Shown: piece after piece, positions 55,001 to 64,000 of the stretch
Position numbering within the stretch: the first letter of the stretch is position 1
Layout of the letters: each line of letters opens with the position of its first letter
DNA from: Ptychodera flava
Taxonomy: Eukaryota > Hemichordata > Enteropneusta > Ptychoderidae
Length of the DNA stretch: 64,000 nt
Direction: 5' to 3'
Assembly: GCF_041260155.1 (NCBI RefSeq)
Contig: NC_091931.1
Coordinates: 26,863,654-26,927,653 of the forward strand
The notes under the pieces: generated by a model
The model's input: the letters and a program-made list of their open reading frames with translations, nothing else
Databases searched by the model: none
Told to the model about the DNA's origin: nothing
Translations under genes and position numbers: made by a program

Positions 55001-58000
55001 AAAATGCACATTTTTGGTTCAAAATGTATTGAAAATGAATAAAAGACTCTAAAAATAGATCTTATAGTCCAAAAACCCGCAAACTTTTACACATTTTAAG
55101 GTAGCGGTAAAGGCTAGAGCGTCAGTTATAACTTTAATAAAACTATTAAAACATGAAAGAAGTCAACATTCTCTGTGGAATAAAAAAAACTAGACATTTG
55201 GGGTCATAAGCATCGCAGAGTTATAGCCCATTGAAACTTCTGAAAAACTGACCAAATAAGAGGAAGTTGGGGAGTCCTTAGTGTATTAAGTATGGTAGAG
55301 GTCCCCTAGCTTTTAAAAAAATGTTTGAAAAGGGAAAGTCATTTTTTACTGTTTTTTAGGAAAGTTTGACAAGGCAGTGCTTGCATTCAGAATGCTGTGA
55401 CTGCTATTATAAATGCATTTTTAGATTCTTTGAGTGTCAAAGAGGTGTCAAAGTGAGATTAACCAAAAAGACTGCTCTTTGACTTCAAAAGAGGGGTGCA
55501 AATATGGCTTGTTTTCAACATTTTGACAGAATAACAGTTTTCCTACATAATTTTATACCAATTTAATCCAACCTTTGAAATGAGATATGGACATGGAATT
55601 TTTACAGCCTATTAACAAGGTTACAGATAAGATTTGTACGGCATAATTTTCCTGTATTTGAAGTACTTTTTGAAAAATCACATTTTGAAATTTGAAAGAA
55701 TTTTTAATAATTTTTTGATATGTAAACCCATGTAAAATCATAAAAACAAATTTTATTTACAAATCCTGCCGTACAAATCTTACAATTAATAGTGTCAACA
55801 TATTTATAACTAATTTGGTAATATTAATTTATTATTAAATTCAAAGATGTAAAAAAATATGAAAAATTAAATTTTAATATTGATTGGTGTCATATTTCAA
55901 AATCATGGCTACAAATATACAATTTTTATATTTTTTTTGAGAAAGTATTAACTAAGGGAGTTATCCTGAAAATTTGAACTAAATATCTTGATTCTAACAC
56001 TTGAAACTTGACATTAACTCTGAGAAAAGAATTGGTGCAAAATAGCCTTTACGCTACTTAAATGTCATGAAAAGACACATATTTTGGTGAAAATTTTCAG
56101 CAGCGGAACTTATCAAATGTAAATAATAAACAAACAAACAATTGTTGATATTTGTCAATAATACAAATACCACATACCCTTCAACACAGCTACACAAAAG
56201 CATATAACACAAGTGAAATATAGCTCAAGACACAATTTTAATCAGCAACATGATTGAATTTCGTAAACAACATCTTATATTCATTTGTCGTTTATTTATT
56301 TATTTGTTTGTTTGTTTGTTTGTTTGTGTATTTCTTTCTGCATCGAACGGTGAAACCATGTAACCAGGAAAAATCTTTGTTTTTATTTTTTTATTTGGAT
56401 TCTGATTGCTATCAGATATAATTCAATGTTGTTGTTTGGAATGAATGTTGCCATTAAAGTTAGAGAGGATATTTTGAAAGATTTTGGCATTGCAAGTAAA
56501 CACAAACAACTAATTTGATTGATATCATGAACAAGCTGCCATCTTACAAGGCAATTCAAATCAGAGCCTGTATTCAGCTACTTTATTAGCTACCCTGTGA
56601 TTGGCAAACGACGAAAAATTTCACCACAAAAACGCACTACCTGAACTTCTGAGAAAATAAATTTGATTCAAGAACTAAATAAAATAAGTTTGAGGTACAA
56701 TAAGAACGACATTCGCCTCTGAACGCTTTCGATAACCGTACTGGCCCTGACGTTTGATCGCGACGTCTCCGTAAATCATGACAGTCAATGTGAACACATA
56801 TGAAAGTTTGATCACGTATTTTGACGAGCACGCAACATAATTCGCCAGTAAATGAACAGAAACCAATAGATATGATATAAATAATTACATATCGGGTATA
56901 TTTCGACAAAAGAATATGTTATAGACGTAGGAATATGACGCGAGATCAACAGTTCGGAACGTGCCGTGTTGTACGTTTTGTACACACAAACCCGGCCATC
57001 TTGGCCGTCTCGATACACGGTGAAGAATGCCGCGATACCAAAGTTTACTTGACATAAACAGACCTGATCGCTCCAAAATCACATATTAAATTAAGATTTC
57101 GTGAAAATCCTTTCAAATTTCTTCATCATTAGTGTTTTCGGCCTAGAAAACCGAACTGACATACTCAAACTTGAGCTTTCAGAGAGGCTGGTCAATGCGA
57201 TGCTCCGTGGTGACGCCATTCAAGCCGCTGTTCAACTTCAAAATCACGTTCGGCCGATCAAAAAAAGTCTTCATTTTCTCAGAGATTATCCTCAAAAAAT
57301 ACCAAAATATGTCATTTCTATAAAGAAATGGCCAATAACTTGTCACAAAACGATCGTCTTTAGGATGTACAGCAGGAAAAGCGTTCAGAATGTCTCTCAC
57401 TTCGGCGAAGTCAGCGACCAGATCTGATTAGATATTCACGGTAAAAATAGTCGACCCGATTTCCTCGAAAGGTCGCTCAAATTACTGGAAATTGCTGTAG
57501 CTACATCAGATGATGTCATTATTTTAGTCCTTATATGGACCTGAAGTGGGTTCAAAGGGTAAGGAATGGATTTATTTGTCAGGTGACCTGTTAAACGCGG
57601 GAAATCAAGTTCCAAACTTTGCCTGAGCGAACCTCAGGCCGTGTACGGATATATCCGTGCATGGCGCTGAGCGTGAGTTGGGCGTTGTACGGATATATAC
57701 GGGCATGGCGTTTTAAGGGTTAAACGTAAGTGCAATGTACTTTTCATTATTAATTCATTGCTCTGTCTCTAAAATCATGATGTCTTCCACCCTCAGATTA
57801 TAATAAAGAGAATCTGCACATAACTACAACAATCAATCTCACAGATTTTCAAATGTTCATGATCAAGGGTATTTCTTGCAGTACTTCCTGCATTTGATAG
57901 AAACCATATTGATGGCGAGGAAGTCACAACCTTTGACCTTAACCTTTGACCCCAGACTATGTCACTCACCGAGGGGCTGCGTGGGAGTCCCACATCCTGG

Positions 58001-61000
58001 CCTAGTACATTCAGCACACTGACTAGGTGTTCTCTGGTTCGTCTCTGTGACAGCTGTGGTTTCCTCCAACACGATGACACAACATTCTGATTGACGGTAC
58101 AGCTCATGGTGGCTGCTGCCTGCGAGGGCAGGGAGGACACGACGGAGAGAGGGATGTCTGTGGCCAACGTGACCATGCTTTCTGTGTCACTGCTGCTGGT
58201 GGCCGACTCATCGCTGAGCGTGGTGGACATGGTCATTATGGATGGGAACTTGTGGGTTAGAAGTGGAGTCTGTAAATCGAGAAATTGACACCAGTGAGTG
58301 TTCATTGCTTACACAAAGTTTACACAATTTCAATACCTGTACCAAAACCCCTATGAAATCTACAACTAACAAACATTAAAATATCAACAGTTGGAAAGCC
58401 ATGGAAAATATGTACAAGTAATATCACCAAATCAAATTTGTCAGAAAAAATATCATGGTATTAGATTAAGATGTGGAATAGCATCTACATGTGTGAAAGG
58501 ATTGAATAATATTGTAATGTATTACGGGGATGGGGGAATCATCTGACATTGTTAATTATGGATCATGGTAAGCAATATTTGACGGGAAATGTAAACAGCT
58601 GAATAATTAGCCTAGTCTAAATAGTGCCCTGCTTACTGAAGCATATGATTACATTGATGAATTTATGACAATGTCTCTGTTGCGAATACAGAAGATAGAG
58701 AAACAACTTTTCTGTTAGAAGCTTAATTACCGAGTAATACAGAACCTTCTAAGATTTTTTCTCTATGAGTTGGATAATACGTCTACAAAACCTATACTGT
58801 AATACTGAAAAAATTGCAAGTTTCACTGCATGCGTCCTTCACCCTTACACCGCAAAGTTTGTCACTACCCTACTGTTTTCATAGCAAAGCTTGAAATCTA
58901 CAGCGGGATATGAGCGCTCGGTACTAGAAATTTTAGTTTACGCACAAGGTTATTTACCATGGCATACATGAAATTGCATATCAGTAGCTGCCCTATGGGA
59001 GCCTTTGGAGGGGAAAAAAACCAGCATTTCAATGGTATGCACAGAATAAAGCGACAGATTAGATGAAAATGCTGAAACCTATTCCCTGCGTCGAACCCTT
59101 GCCTACTTTCAGCACACAGTCAAATGCTGCGGCAATTGTTATGGAAAGCATACATCATGTCCCAGTAGCTGTAACTCCGTCTGTTTCAATATTTTTTTGT
59201 TTCCACTCTGCATGACTTGTTTAATTTTGTCAATGGATTTTATACATCAAAAGATAATTCTTCACACTCAACCAACATACATTATAGTATGTGAACTGAG
59301 AAATGGTCATCTGCAGGTCATCTTGTGATGTTGTCAAACCATAATCAGATTTGGAATTTAGAGCGTTTCACTGGCGTAAATATTCAAGCTATAGTTTTAG
59401 TACAGTCTGGGCAGTATGACAACACCTAGGATCGATAAAAGTCAAAAATACTGAAAAGACCAAAATGAGTTTCAGCTATTGGTTCTGTAGTGCCGGGCAG
59501 GTTTCTCTACATTAAGCAACACTTGTCGAATAAAAGCTTCCCGATCCAAAGCGGCATTTAGCAGTTAGCAAAGCAAGTACGCCCCTTTAAAATCCTATAG
59601 AAAACTAGGAATGATTAAGTGTTATTGACTGGAACTCACTCTCTTCAACTCTCGGAGTGCAGCCTTGTTACAGACAGATACAGTCGTTGCCATGAAAATT
59701 GATAATGTTAGTATTAAATTAGAATCAGATTATGCACAATAGAGTTCACCCTACACCACGCCAAAGCAAACCCCCTCAATTACTTCTCAATGTACTTTAC
59801 ATTTTGATACTGTTCTAAAAAATACCAAATACAGACCCTTCTATATGAATCAACATGAAAATGTCCATTTAATGTCTGAAATAAAAATTCTATGACCCAC
59901 TTCTTTTCTAATGTCTTTTTCAAATTTTTCCTTCTTATCTTAATTTTGTCTTTTTTTAAATTTTTCCTTCTTATGTCAATTTTGTTATGTTCGTCCTGAT
60001 CTTTTACATACATAACCGTCAACAGCCATGCAAAATGTCATAATTGACAAATATCAATGATTTCACAAACTACAGACACAACGTCACCATTAAAAAGAGG
60101 TGAAAGGTCATATAACTCACCCTGGAAAGGTCAAAGGTGAATTCCAGGGTTCTTCCCGGTAAATCTTTCTTTCTCTTTGGTTCAATCTCCCCAAACAGGA
60201 AACCATCGTGAGGGTCTTTTTCATTGTTGACTGGGGGAGTTACAATCTTGGAGGAACCTTTGACGGCCAACTGCAGGATATCAAGAGCCTTCTGCCAGTG
60301 ATTTCCCTGTTATGACGAACATAAACAAGATTGAACTTTAATAATCAGAGTGTGTGACTCTAAGGACCTTTCTGGGTATGGAAAAGAATACTGATTATTT
60401 TCAAATCTCAAGTGAAATGACTATTTGTCATATGCAATTATGTTGAAACACGAGACTGAACAAAACATGACAAAACTGATAATGTTATTATAAGTTTATC
60501 TTTCACTCCAAGATTCTTCCCTGCAAAGCAGTTTCTTCTAGCTTGCAGGTATAAATAGAGTAAGGAACTAACTTGTGTTTTACTGTAATAAGAGAAGAAC
60601 TGGGTGGTATTGAGAAAGGAGAATCAAGGACTGGAGCCTGTCATCAGGTGGAGGGACATTTTCAAATACAGTCATGTTCAAAAAACAATGAAATTTACAG
60701 ATTAATTTTTCAATTGCATTTTTTGACAATTGTATGGCTACAGTTGACAGATCTCAAATATTATCGTACAACACTAAGTGGAAACGGAGTGACGACATTT
60801 TTGCTACTCACCTGCACATATTTTGTGATAACACGGAGCAGGTCCCCATTCACCTGTTGCATAGGTGCTGCCATTAAGTCAACATTGGATATGATGTCTT
60901 TGATAATCTGTAGTACTGCATGTTGGTGAGAGATGGGTCCTTTCTCCAGTACCTATGCAATGACAAAAACAGTCGACATATGAAAACAAAAGGTCACAAC

Positions 61001-63869
61001 TAAATTAGTAAACAGGATTGGTTCACTCAAACGCCAATGAAACTTTTATAACCGTTGGAGTATTTTTCAGCAAACTTGCAGAAATATTTGAGGTTCAATA
61101 TTTTCCATGGGTGATTGCATGTTCACAACATTCTTTAGGGTTCCTGATATTCCAAGGGTATTTTCATGATGACTGACTTGCCACAATAGAACTAGTCCTT
61201 TCAAAAAACTGCTGACGGATTTTATTCCAGTTTACTGTGAATTTTATTTTTGCAAAGGACTTTTTAGGACAATTCCGAAATTTCAACACTTTTTAGGAAT
61301 ATATAAAATCTACTTGCAAATTATGAATGTGGTGAACGCATGTGGTGAATCCGTAGAACCTAGAGAAACTCCACTACAATTGTTGTCCTTGAGCAGAATA
61401 TGCCTCCGGTAAAAATGTTTTAATTAACTCTCAAAATCTTAAAAATTGCTTGATGAGTTACAGATTGCATGGGCAAGTTTTGAAAGATCTTGAGAAAATA
61501 TTTTTTCTACAAATTGGTTGAATTAAGGAATGGTAGCAATTCAGGATAGTCACTATCTGCAAAGCTTATTTCCTTCTCTAATCCAAAAATTAGCACGGTG
61601 ACCAAACTTTGATTATGAGAGAGAATGCTTGACAATGCTCCTAAGCAAAGTAGGAGCAAAGGTTTAACTTTATTATCTGAGGTCAAGTTTACCCTGTACA
61701 AGAATCATACCTTTTCCCATCAAGCAATTCAGACACAAACAGACCACTTACCTCTACTAGAAAGGTGAGCATGGCAATGCTGAGCTGTTGGAATGCATCA
61801 TGTACATATTTGCATACTGCATACGTCCACGACTGACGATCTTTGCAGTAGGTGCGTTTACTGTACATGTCCATTACTGTGGCTAGTGAATCAAGCTTAG
61901 GGTACTTTTCAGCACAAACCTGCATGGCAGAAAAAAAAGCAGGAAAAAAAGAAAGTTAAAATCATAAATATAACTAAAATATCAATAAAAGGCAAAGTCT
62001 CACTTGTTTACATTTGCCTCAACCTACATGTACATATACCTTTTTAAACTTATTCTCTTCACAACAATCATGATTTATTCCAAAGAATTTGATACATGTG
62101 AAAATTGAAATATTTTTGTAGGATCAAATTTTATCTCGGGCAACTTTAAACAGTACTTTTTACTATCCAGCTTTGATCTTTTTAACTGCACAGTATTCCT
62201 TGGACTGGGTCTTCTTTATAATGTTTCAAAACAGAATGATAAATTTGACCGACAGAGAATTCATGGCTTAAAAAAAGTGTGTTCTTTCAATAATCTACAG
62301 ACAGTTCTCACCCGTGCTATGCTTTCAGCACACTCTTTGCTGAAGTTGTCCGGATTTTCAAAGTGTTCCGCAAGGTTTGGAAGCAGTGCAATGATGTTCA
62401 TGGGAAACCCAGCAACACCTGTTGGGTCAACCACTGGCAGTGATGTAAATAGGGTCAGTTTGGCAACCAGCTGTAGGGTCTGATCACTGGTCACCTGGGA
62501 GGTGAAACCCTGAAATACAGACAAGGCAAGATCAATGTGTGTCTTGTGTGGTATTTGTAGGTATTAACATTATGCTCTTATAGATGATCATGGTCATTTG
62601 GGATCATTTCTACTAATTATCATTTTCTACTAATTTCAGAGTAGCATGAATGCTATCTGGATAGTGGATCTGGGAACGCTCTTCTGACACACCCTTCAGA
62701 ATAATCACCTGATACTAATGAGGTCTACTTCATCTTATGGTCATCCAAAATGGCATTGGTGGATCTGTAAAACAACCTGACTAATCTATCCATGAAACTG
62801 TTCATCAATACCAGTTTATTTTTTAGTTACTGAACATGACACAACTTTCCTACCCCCCACCCCCCCCCCCGCACACACACACACACACACTTTCACATTC
62901 ATGCAGCATATGATGTTGGCACAGGCACATTAGTGCTCTTACTACAGTGCCTACATGATGGAAAAGAGCAAACATTCAAAGAAACACAACAAGAGAAACT
63001 GTCGTATACTCAGAGTTTTGAGAAACCTACTAGGCAGACAGCATAAAGAGAATCAATGTTATGTTAAAAATAAAGTCAAAAAGAGTTACTCATGTAAAGC
63101 CAAAATGTCATAAAGTCTTGATGTTGCTAATCTTCAAAACAATTGACCATACCTTAAGAAGGAGGGCTTGTAGACCTGGGTATTCATCCCATTTCAACTC
63201 TGTAAATACTCTATTAATTTTCTCTCTACTTTCTGTCCTATCAAGATTCAGATGTGTCAGCAGCTGAAAACAGATATAAAGCAAAATAAGTGCCAATACT
63301 TAACAAAAATGGATGCTTGGCGATGCCAGACATATCTTAAAAAGTTACCTTACAAACTCATCCAACGGTGACTTTTGAACTAGATCTTCCTCAAGAATGA
63401 ACTTGCCCTGGCTTTGCTCAAGACTGAACTTGTAACCCTGAACTCACCAATGAATAACCCAGACCTTTCCCTTCCCTAGCATTGACCCTGTGACCCTGAA
63501 CTCACAGGAGTGTGATACTTTGTTCCCTACACTGCCAAAGTGAAGGTCATCATGACCTATCCCTAGGGTGACCTAGGACCCATAATCTGCTCATATGTAT
63601 TTCCTTGATCGTTCTGTTCCCACAGGTTGACCTTGTGACCCTCACCTTATCCAGGAGTCTCATTGCCAACAGGAACTCATACTCATAATCAGATTCCAGC
63701 ATAGAGACGGAAATCCAGAAAATCTGTGCCAGCAAACCAAGCCGATCGTCAAGAAGATTCTGATCGCCAAGGTGCTTCAGCGACTGTGCACTGCGTGATC
63801 TTGCCATGGGCTTCCTTCCATCGATCTCACCAACTGTAGAACAACGGGTCCTCGCCTCAATTCTGTGCT
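42931..63869 (-). CDS. FRY: Furry homologue, C-terminal 979 residues (5' part outside window), 19 exons
   Basis: Exons in transcript order: 63869-63646, 63263-63153, 62509-62312, 61919-61752, 60952-60812, 60306-60121, 58269-57970, 54625-54443, 53983-53825, 53372-53209, 52836-52556, 52264-52101, 51870-51820, 50708-50673, 49656-49642, 48116-48006, 44981-44782, 43652-43555, 43082-42931. All phases match. Furry is a roughly 3000-residue HEAT/armadillo-like scaffold that binds microtubules and NDR (STK38) kinases and controls spindle function, cell polarity and dendrite tiling. Landmarks shared with human FRY are RKPMARSRSAQSLKHLGDQN, WRKPQLSQRRTREHL, FGVLKDFDFLD, ECPHVYTDTETMLSC, LCRCLYKLHFQLLMLF and WPRDVFGS. 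The acidic linker before VEEVWRYHVN is much shorter than in vertebrates. FRYL is the alternative name if this lineage predates the FRY/FRYL split; a single furry gene is expected in an invertebrate. One intron appears to be U12-type. Confidence 0.95.
43555..43652 (-). CDS. FRY: FRY exon w18
   Basis: GVWPRDVFGSNEEDDLNVLL through VDNKT, matching human SLWPSDIFGSCEDDPVQTLL. Acceptor CCAACAG, donor GTAAGT. Confidence 0.95.
44113..44452. mobile_element. 340-bp TTAA-flanked MITE, GGTAG family
   Basis: TTAA at 44109-44112 and 44453-44456. Begins GGTAGATCGCGCCTCGG and ends CGAGGCGCATGCTACC. It is inverted relative to the 15784-16152 member, sharing GCAAAAGTTTAAGTCTTTC. It lies in the FRY intron between w17 and w18. 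Confidence 0.8.
44782..44981 (-). CDS. FRY: FRY exon w17
   Basis: ITDYSKEVTAVRQELKQAMN through QAIKFVRHF. Amphipathic helical segment corresponding to human EELAQLESILKEA and AVAQVKAFRS. Donor GTAATT, acceptor TCTTCAG. Confidence 0.94.
45590..47651 (+). mobile_element. Satellite-bearing element with Helitron-like 3' end (pearl/HINE-like)
   Basis: About eleven tandem units with spacing settling at exactly 150 bp (45955-47520, landmark CCTTGTACCAACTTTGAATA) follow about 330 bp of single-copy-looking sequence. After them come an ACGG/ACGC microsatellite (about 47540-47604) and a terminal hairpin, AGTCCCCCCGGAC (47621-47633) with GTCCGTGGGGACT (47637-47649). The sequence then ends CTAA followed by T. 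Core satellite, ACGG microsatellite and terminal hairpin are the layout of bivalve pearl elements and other non-autonomous Helitrons. The left boundary is not resolved. The 252-codon minus-strand frame across it is a by-product of the 150-bp period. It lies in the FRY intron between w16 and w17. Confidence 0.75.
47932..47971. repeat. 20-bp tandem duplication
   Basis: TGTGTTCCTTTCATAAAGGC occurs twice in direct succession, 35 bp downstream of FRY exon w16 in the transcript direction. Confidence 0.85.
48006..48116 (-). CDS. FRY: FRY exon w16
   Basis: QTELCRCLYKLHFQLLMLFE, then SYSKLINLLNTASKNQQ; close to human LCRRLYKLHFQLLLLFQAYC. Acceptor CTTGTAG, donor GTAATG. Confidence 0.96.
49261..49372. 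mobile_element. Snapback MITE with 10-bp target-site duplication
   Basis: ATGCTTACAG occurs directly repeated at 49261-49270 and 49363-49372. It encloses a 92-bp element whose halves are inverted copies of about 41 nt (outer TAGACTGAAAGATC/GATCTTCCAGTCT). The inner arms, GGCGCTCTCTACGCTCC (49296-49312) and complement at 49322-49338, are perfect. It lies in the FRY intron between w15 and w16. The duplication length recalls Mutator-like elements. Confidence 0.85.
49642..49656 (-). CDS. FRY: FRY 15-nt microexon w15
   Basis: Acceptor CTGTCATTCAG, then five codons DEIYV, then donor GTAAGT. It begins and ends in phase 0, so it can be included or skipped without frame change. Found by splice signals rather than length, so less certain than its neighbours. 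Confidence 0.6.
50673..50708 (-). CDS. FRY: FRY 36-nt exon w14
   Basis: Acceptor CTTTTTCCAG, then GEVLDNRNAEEQ, then donor GTACAC. Symmetric phase 0; a likely cassette exon. Confidence 0.7.
51820..51870 (-). CDS. FRY: FRY 51-nt exon w13
   Basis: CLDNIKSSLKMQTLASP, aligning with human WLDDCKRTFGAKE. Acceptor TTTTTTCCAG, donor GTAAGT, symmetric phase 0. Confidence 0.8.
52101..52264 (-). CDS. FRY: FRY exon w12
   Basis: NMLELLLTQAECPHVYTDTE through SKRDTTVE, matching human MMLCSECPTVFVDAETLMSC. It has no usable AG acceptor; the 5' end is set by a CAC acceptor of the U12 AT-AC type. Donor GTGAGA. Confidence 0.93.
52265..52555 (-). other. FRY: U12-type AT-AC intron of FRY
   Basis: In transcript sense the intron starts ATATCCTTTC, the exact U12 AT-AC donor consensus. 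It carries TTCCTTAAT, the U12 branch-point consensus, and ends TTTTTGTCAC ten bases later. Using these ends joins ATQF to LNMLELLL, matching the human residue count between RIGTKF and ECP. No GT-AG alternative keeps the frame. Confidence 0.88.
52556..52836 (-). CDS. FRY: FRY exon w11
   Basis: One base, 93 codons and one base. Contains VEEVWRYHVNSVMSDSNATC, AVNTFHIFAKLYKVTRRRF and SDRLSGIATQF, parallel to human EEAWRCHVNQMLSDTDGSSA. It ends at the U12 donor. Confidence 0.94.
53209..53372 (-). CDS. FRY: FRY exon w10
   Basis: MRSISPVDETLHGPNAEIQT through AFSTS, ending in phase 2. Low-complexity linker without clear vertebrate match; supported by phase and splice sites (acceptor GTCACAG, donor GTAACA). 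Confidence 0.8.
53825..53983 (-). CDS. FRY: FRY exon w9
   Basis: NDEGFNWAVTRQSLESLDRH through DESSDDE; matches human DNFNWGVRRRSLDSIDK. Donor GTAAGT. Confidence 0.93.
54180..54212. repeat. C-rich low-complexity tract
   Basis: Cytosine run broken by single A residues and followed by an A run, in the FRY intron between w8 and w9. Confidence 0.8.
54443..54625 (-). CDS. FRY: FRY exon w8
   Basis: VIFSSTSDIAQERHPSACSS through QFGVLKDFDFLDTELEEK; human has VVFSSNEDLE and QFGVFKDFDFLDVELED. Acceptor CTGCAG, donor GTGAGT. Confidence 0.96.
55100..56057 (+). mobile_element. 958-bp TTAA-flanked non-autonomous element, copy 2
   Basis: Same family and orientation as 33081-34041 with few differences, mostly single-base indels. 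TTAA at 55096-55099 and 56058-56061. The left end GGTAGCGGTAAAGGC is intact; the right end (CCTTTACGCTAC) has lost two bases. It lies in the FRY intron between w7 and w8. Confidence 0.85.
56700..57430. other. CpG-rich patch in FRY intron
   Basis: This stretch has many more CpG dinucleotides than the surrounding A+T-rich intron (for example GATCGCGACGTCTCCG and CCGCGATACC). It contains CAAGATGGCC on the minus strand, a YY1-like motif. It could be an internal promoter, an unrecognised transposon or an undecayed insertion; no exon could be supported. Confidence 0.45.
57650..57711. repeat. Short direct repeat with palindromic core
   Basis: GTACGGATATATCCGTGCAT and GTACGGATATATACGGGCAT recur about 45 bp apart, each followed by GGCG. 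The first contains the palindrome ACGGATATATCCGT. Possibly part of an unclassified element. Confidence 0.5.
57970..58269 (-). CDS. FRY: FRY exon w7
   Basis: 100 codons: TPLLTHKFPSIMTMSTTLSD, a Ser/Thr-rich linker, then WRKPQLSQRRTREHLVSVLN and GLPRSPS. Very close to human WKRPQLSQRRTREKLMNVL. Donor GTGAGT. Confidence 0.96.
59640..59693 (-). CDS. FRY: Possible alternative first exon of FRY
   Basis: ATG followed by 17 codons (MATTVSVCNKAALRELKR) and an excellent donor AGA|GTGAGT in phase 0, which would join in frame to exon w7. It has no acceptor of its own, so it could only be a first exon of a short C-terminal isoform. No homology supports it; it may be chance. Confidence 0.2.
60121..60306 (-). 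CDS. FRY: FRY exon w6
   Basis: GNHWQKALDILQLAVKGSSK through RTLEFTFDLSR; parallels human GPYWKEALNILKLVV and KTLDFHFDIS. Acceptor ATAACAG, donor GTGAGT. Confidence 0.96.
60812..60952 (-). CDS. FRY: FRY exon w5
   Basis: 47 codons: VLEKGPISHQHAVLQIIKDI through DLLRVITKYVQ. Strong match to human VLEKGPITHQYAVLQII. Confidence 0.97.
61500..61690. mobile_element. Possible decayed GGTAG-family fragment
   Basis: TTAGCACGGTGACCAAAC and GAGCAAAGGTTTAACT resemble, in the same order, TTTGCACGGTGACCCCC and GAGCAAAAGTTTAAGT of the 44113-44452 element. Ends are not recognisable. It lies in a FRY intron next to exon w4. Confidence 0.4.
61752..61919 (-). CDS. FRY: FRY exon w4
   Basis: 56 codons: VCAEKYPKLDSLATVMDMYS through AMLTFLVE. 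Phase 0 on both sides; donor GTAAGT. Confidence 0.95.
62312..62509 (-). CDS. FRY: FRY exon w3
   Basis: 66 codons: GFTSQVTSDQTLQLVAKLTL through CAESIAR, including PVVDPTGVAGFPMNIIALLP. Acceptor TTTCAG, donor GTGAGA. Confidence 0.96.
62852..62891. repeat. C-run plus (CA)n microsatellite
   Basis: A broken C run followed by about ten CA dinucleotides in the FRY intron between w2 and w3. Confidence 0.85.
63153..63263 (-). CDS. FRY: FRY exon w2
   Basis: 37 codons: LLTHLNLDRTESREKINRVF through GLQALLLK. Phase 0 on both sides; donor GTATGG. Confidence 0.95.
63646..63869 (-). CDS. FRY: FRY exon w1 (first visible)
   Basis: Two bases plus 74 codons: HRIEARTRCSTVGEIDGRKP, MARSRSAQSLKHLGDQN, then FWISVSMLESDYEYEFLLAM and RLLDK. 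It starts mid-codon, so earlier exons lie beyond the right edge; none is seen in 63870-64000. Confidence 0.96.
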
Positions 63870-64000
63870 CTGCAAAACATGACATTGACATTGACACTGA
63901 GTCACAGCCTAGTGTTGTGTTGGCATTTACTCATTTCATCCTGATTTTTAACACTTGTATATTTAACGGAGATGTCTTTTTTCTAGATTTGTTCTGTATT

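Noticed and set aside
57101-57427. 108-codon plus-strand open frame in the CpG-rich patch
   Set aside because: No homology and similar-length frames occur on the other strand, as expected for a stop-poor patch.

Overview
The window is intron-rich animal nuclear DNA: A+T-rich, with short conserved exons, GT-AG introns of a few hundred bases to several kilobases, and many small DNA transposons. It carries four protein-coding genes with clear human counterparts. On the plus strand are a complete prostaglandin reductase 2 gene (PTGR2, 4069-11221, 7 exons) and a complete replication factor C subunit 3 gene (RFC3, 19015-24726, 9 exons). On the minus strand are a complete DELE1-like gene (36199 down to 28276, 9 exons) and the 3' third of a furry gene (FRY, 63869 down to 42931, 19 exons visible; the 5' part lies beyond the right edge). 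The protein sequences and the RFC3-FRY linkage (both on human 13q13) fit an invertebrate deuterostome. A hemichordate is my best guess, but I cannot exclude amphioxus, an echinoderm or another slowly evolving invertebrate from sequence alone.

Layout: 1-4068 is non-coding upstream DNA with a 41-nt poly(C) run. PTGR2 follows; its first exon (4069-4111) is only 43 coding bases, and intron 1 holds a foldback element built of 16-bp repeats. The 7.8-kb gap to RFC3 contains a 21-bp minisatellite and several inverted-repeat transposons. RFC3 and DELE1 converge tail-to-tail across 3.5 kb. DELE1 introns contain a 22-bp minisatellite, a 275-bp TTAA-flanked MITE and a 961-bp TTAA-flanked element. DELE1 and FRY lie head-to-tail with 6.7 kb between them. 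FRY introns contain a second copy of the 961-bp element, a 150-bp satellite array with a Helitron-like end, a snapback MITE and a CpG-rich patch.

The genes belong to different pathways: NADPH-dependent reduction of keto-prostaglandins (PTGR2), clamp loading at the replication fork (RFC3), mitochondrial stress relay to the integrated stress response (DELE1), and NDR-kinase, microtubule and cell-polarity control (FRY). Nothing suggests they act together beyond sharing a chromosome.

The most notable observations are an apparent U12-type AT-AC intron in FRY (52265-52555), a run of symmetric small FRY exons including one of 15 nt, two families of elements flanked by TTAA, a pearl/HINE-like satellite element, and several near-perfect palindromes bounded by target-site duplications. 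I saw no retroviral or other capsid-bearing element, CRISPR array, rRNA or tRNA.
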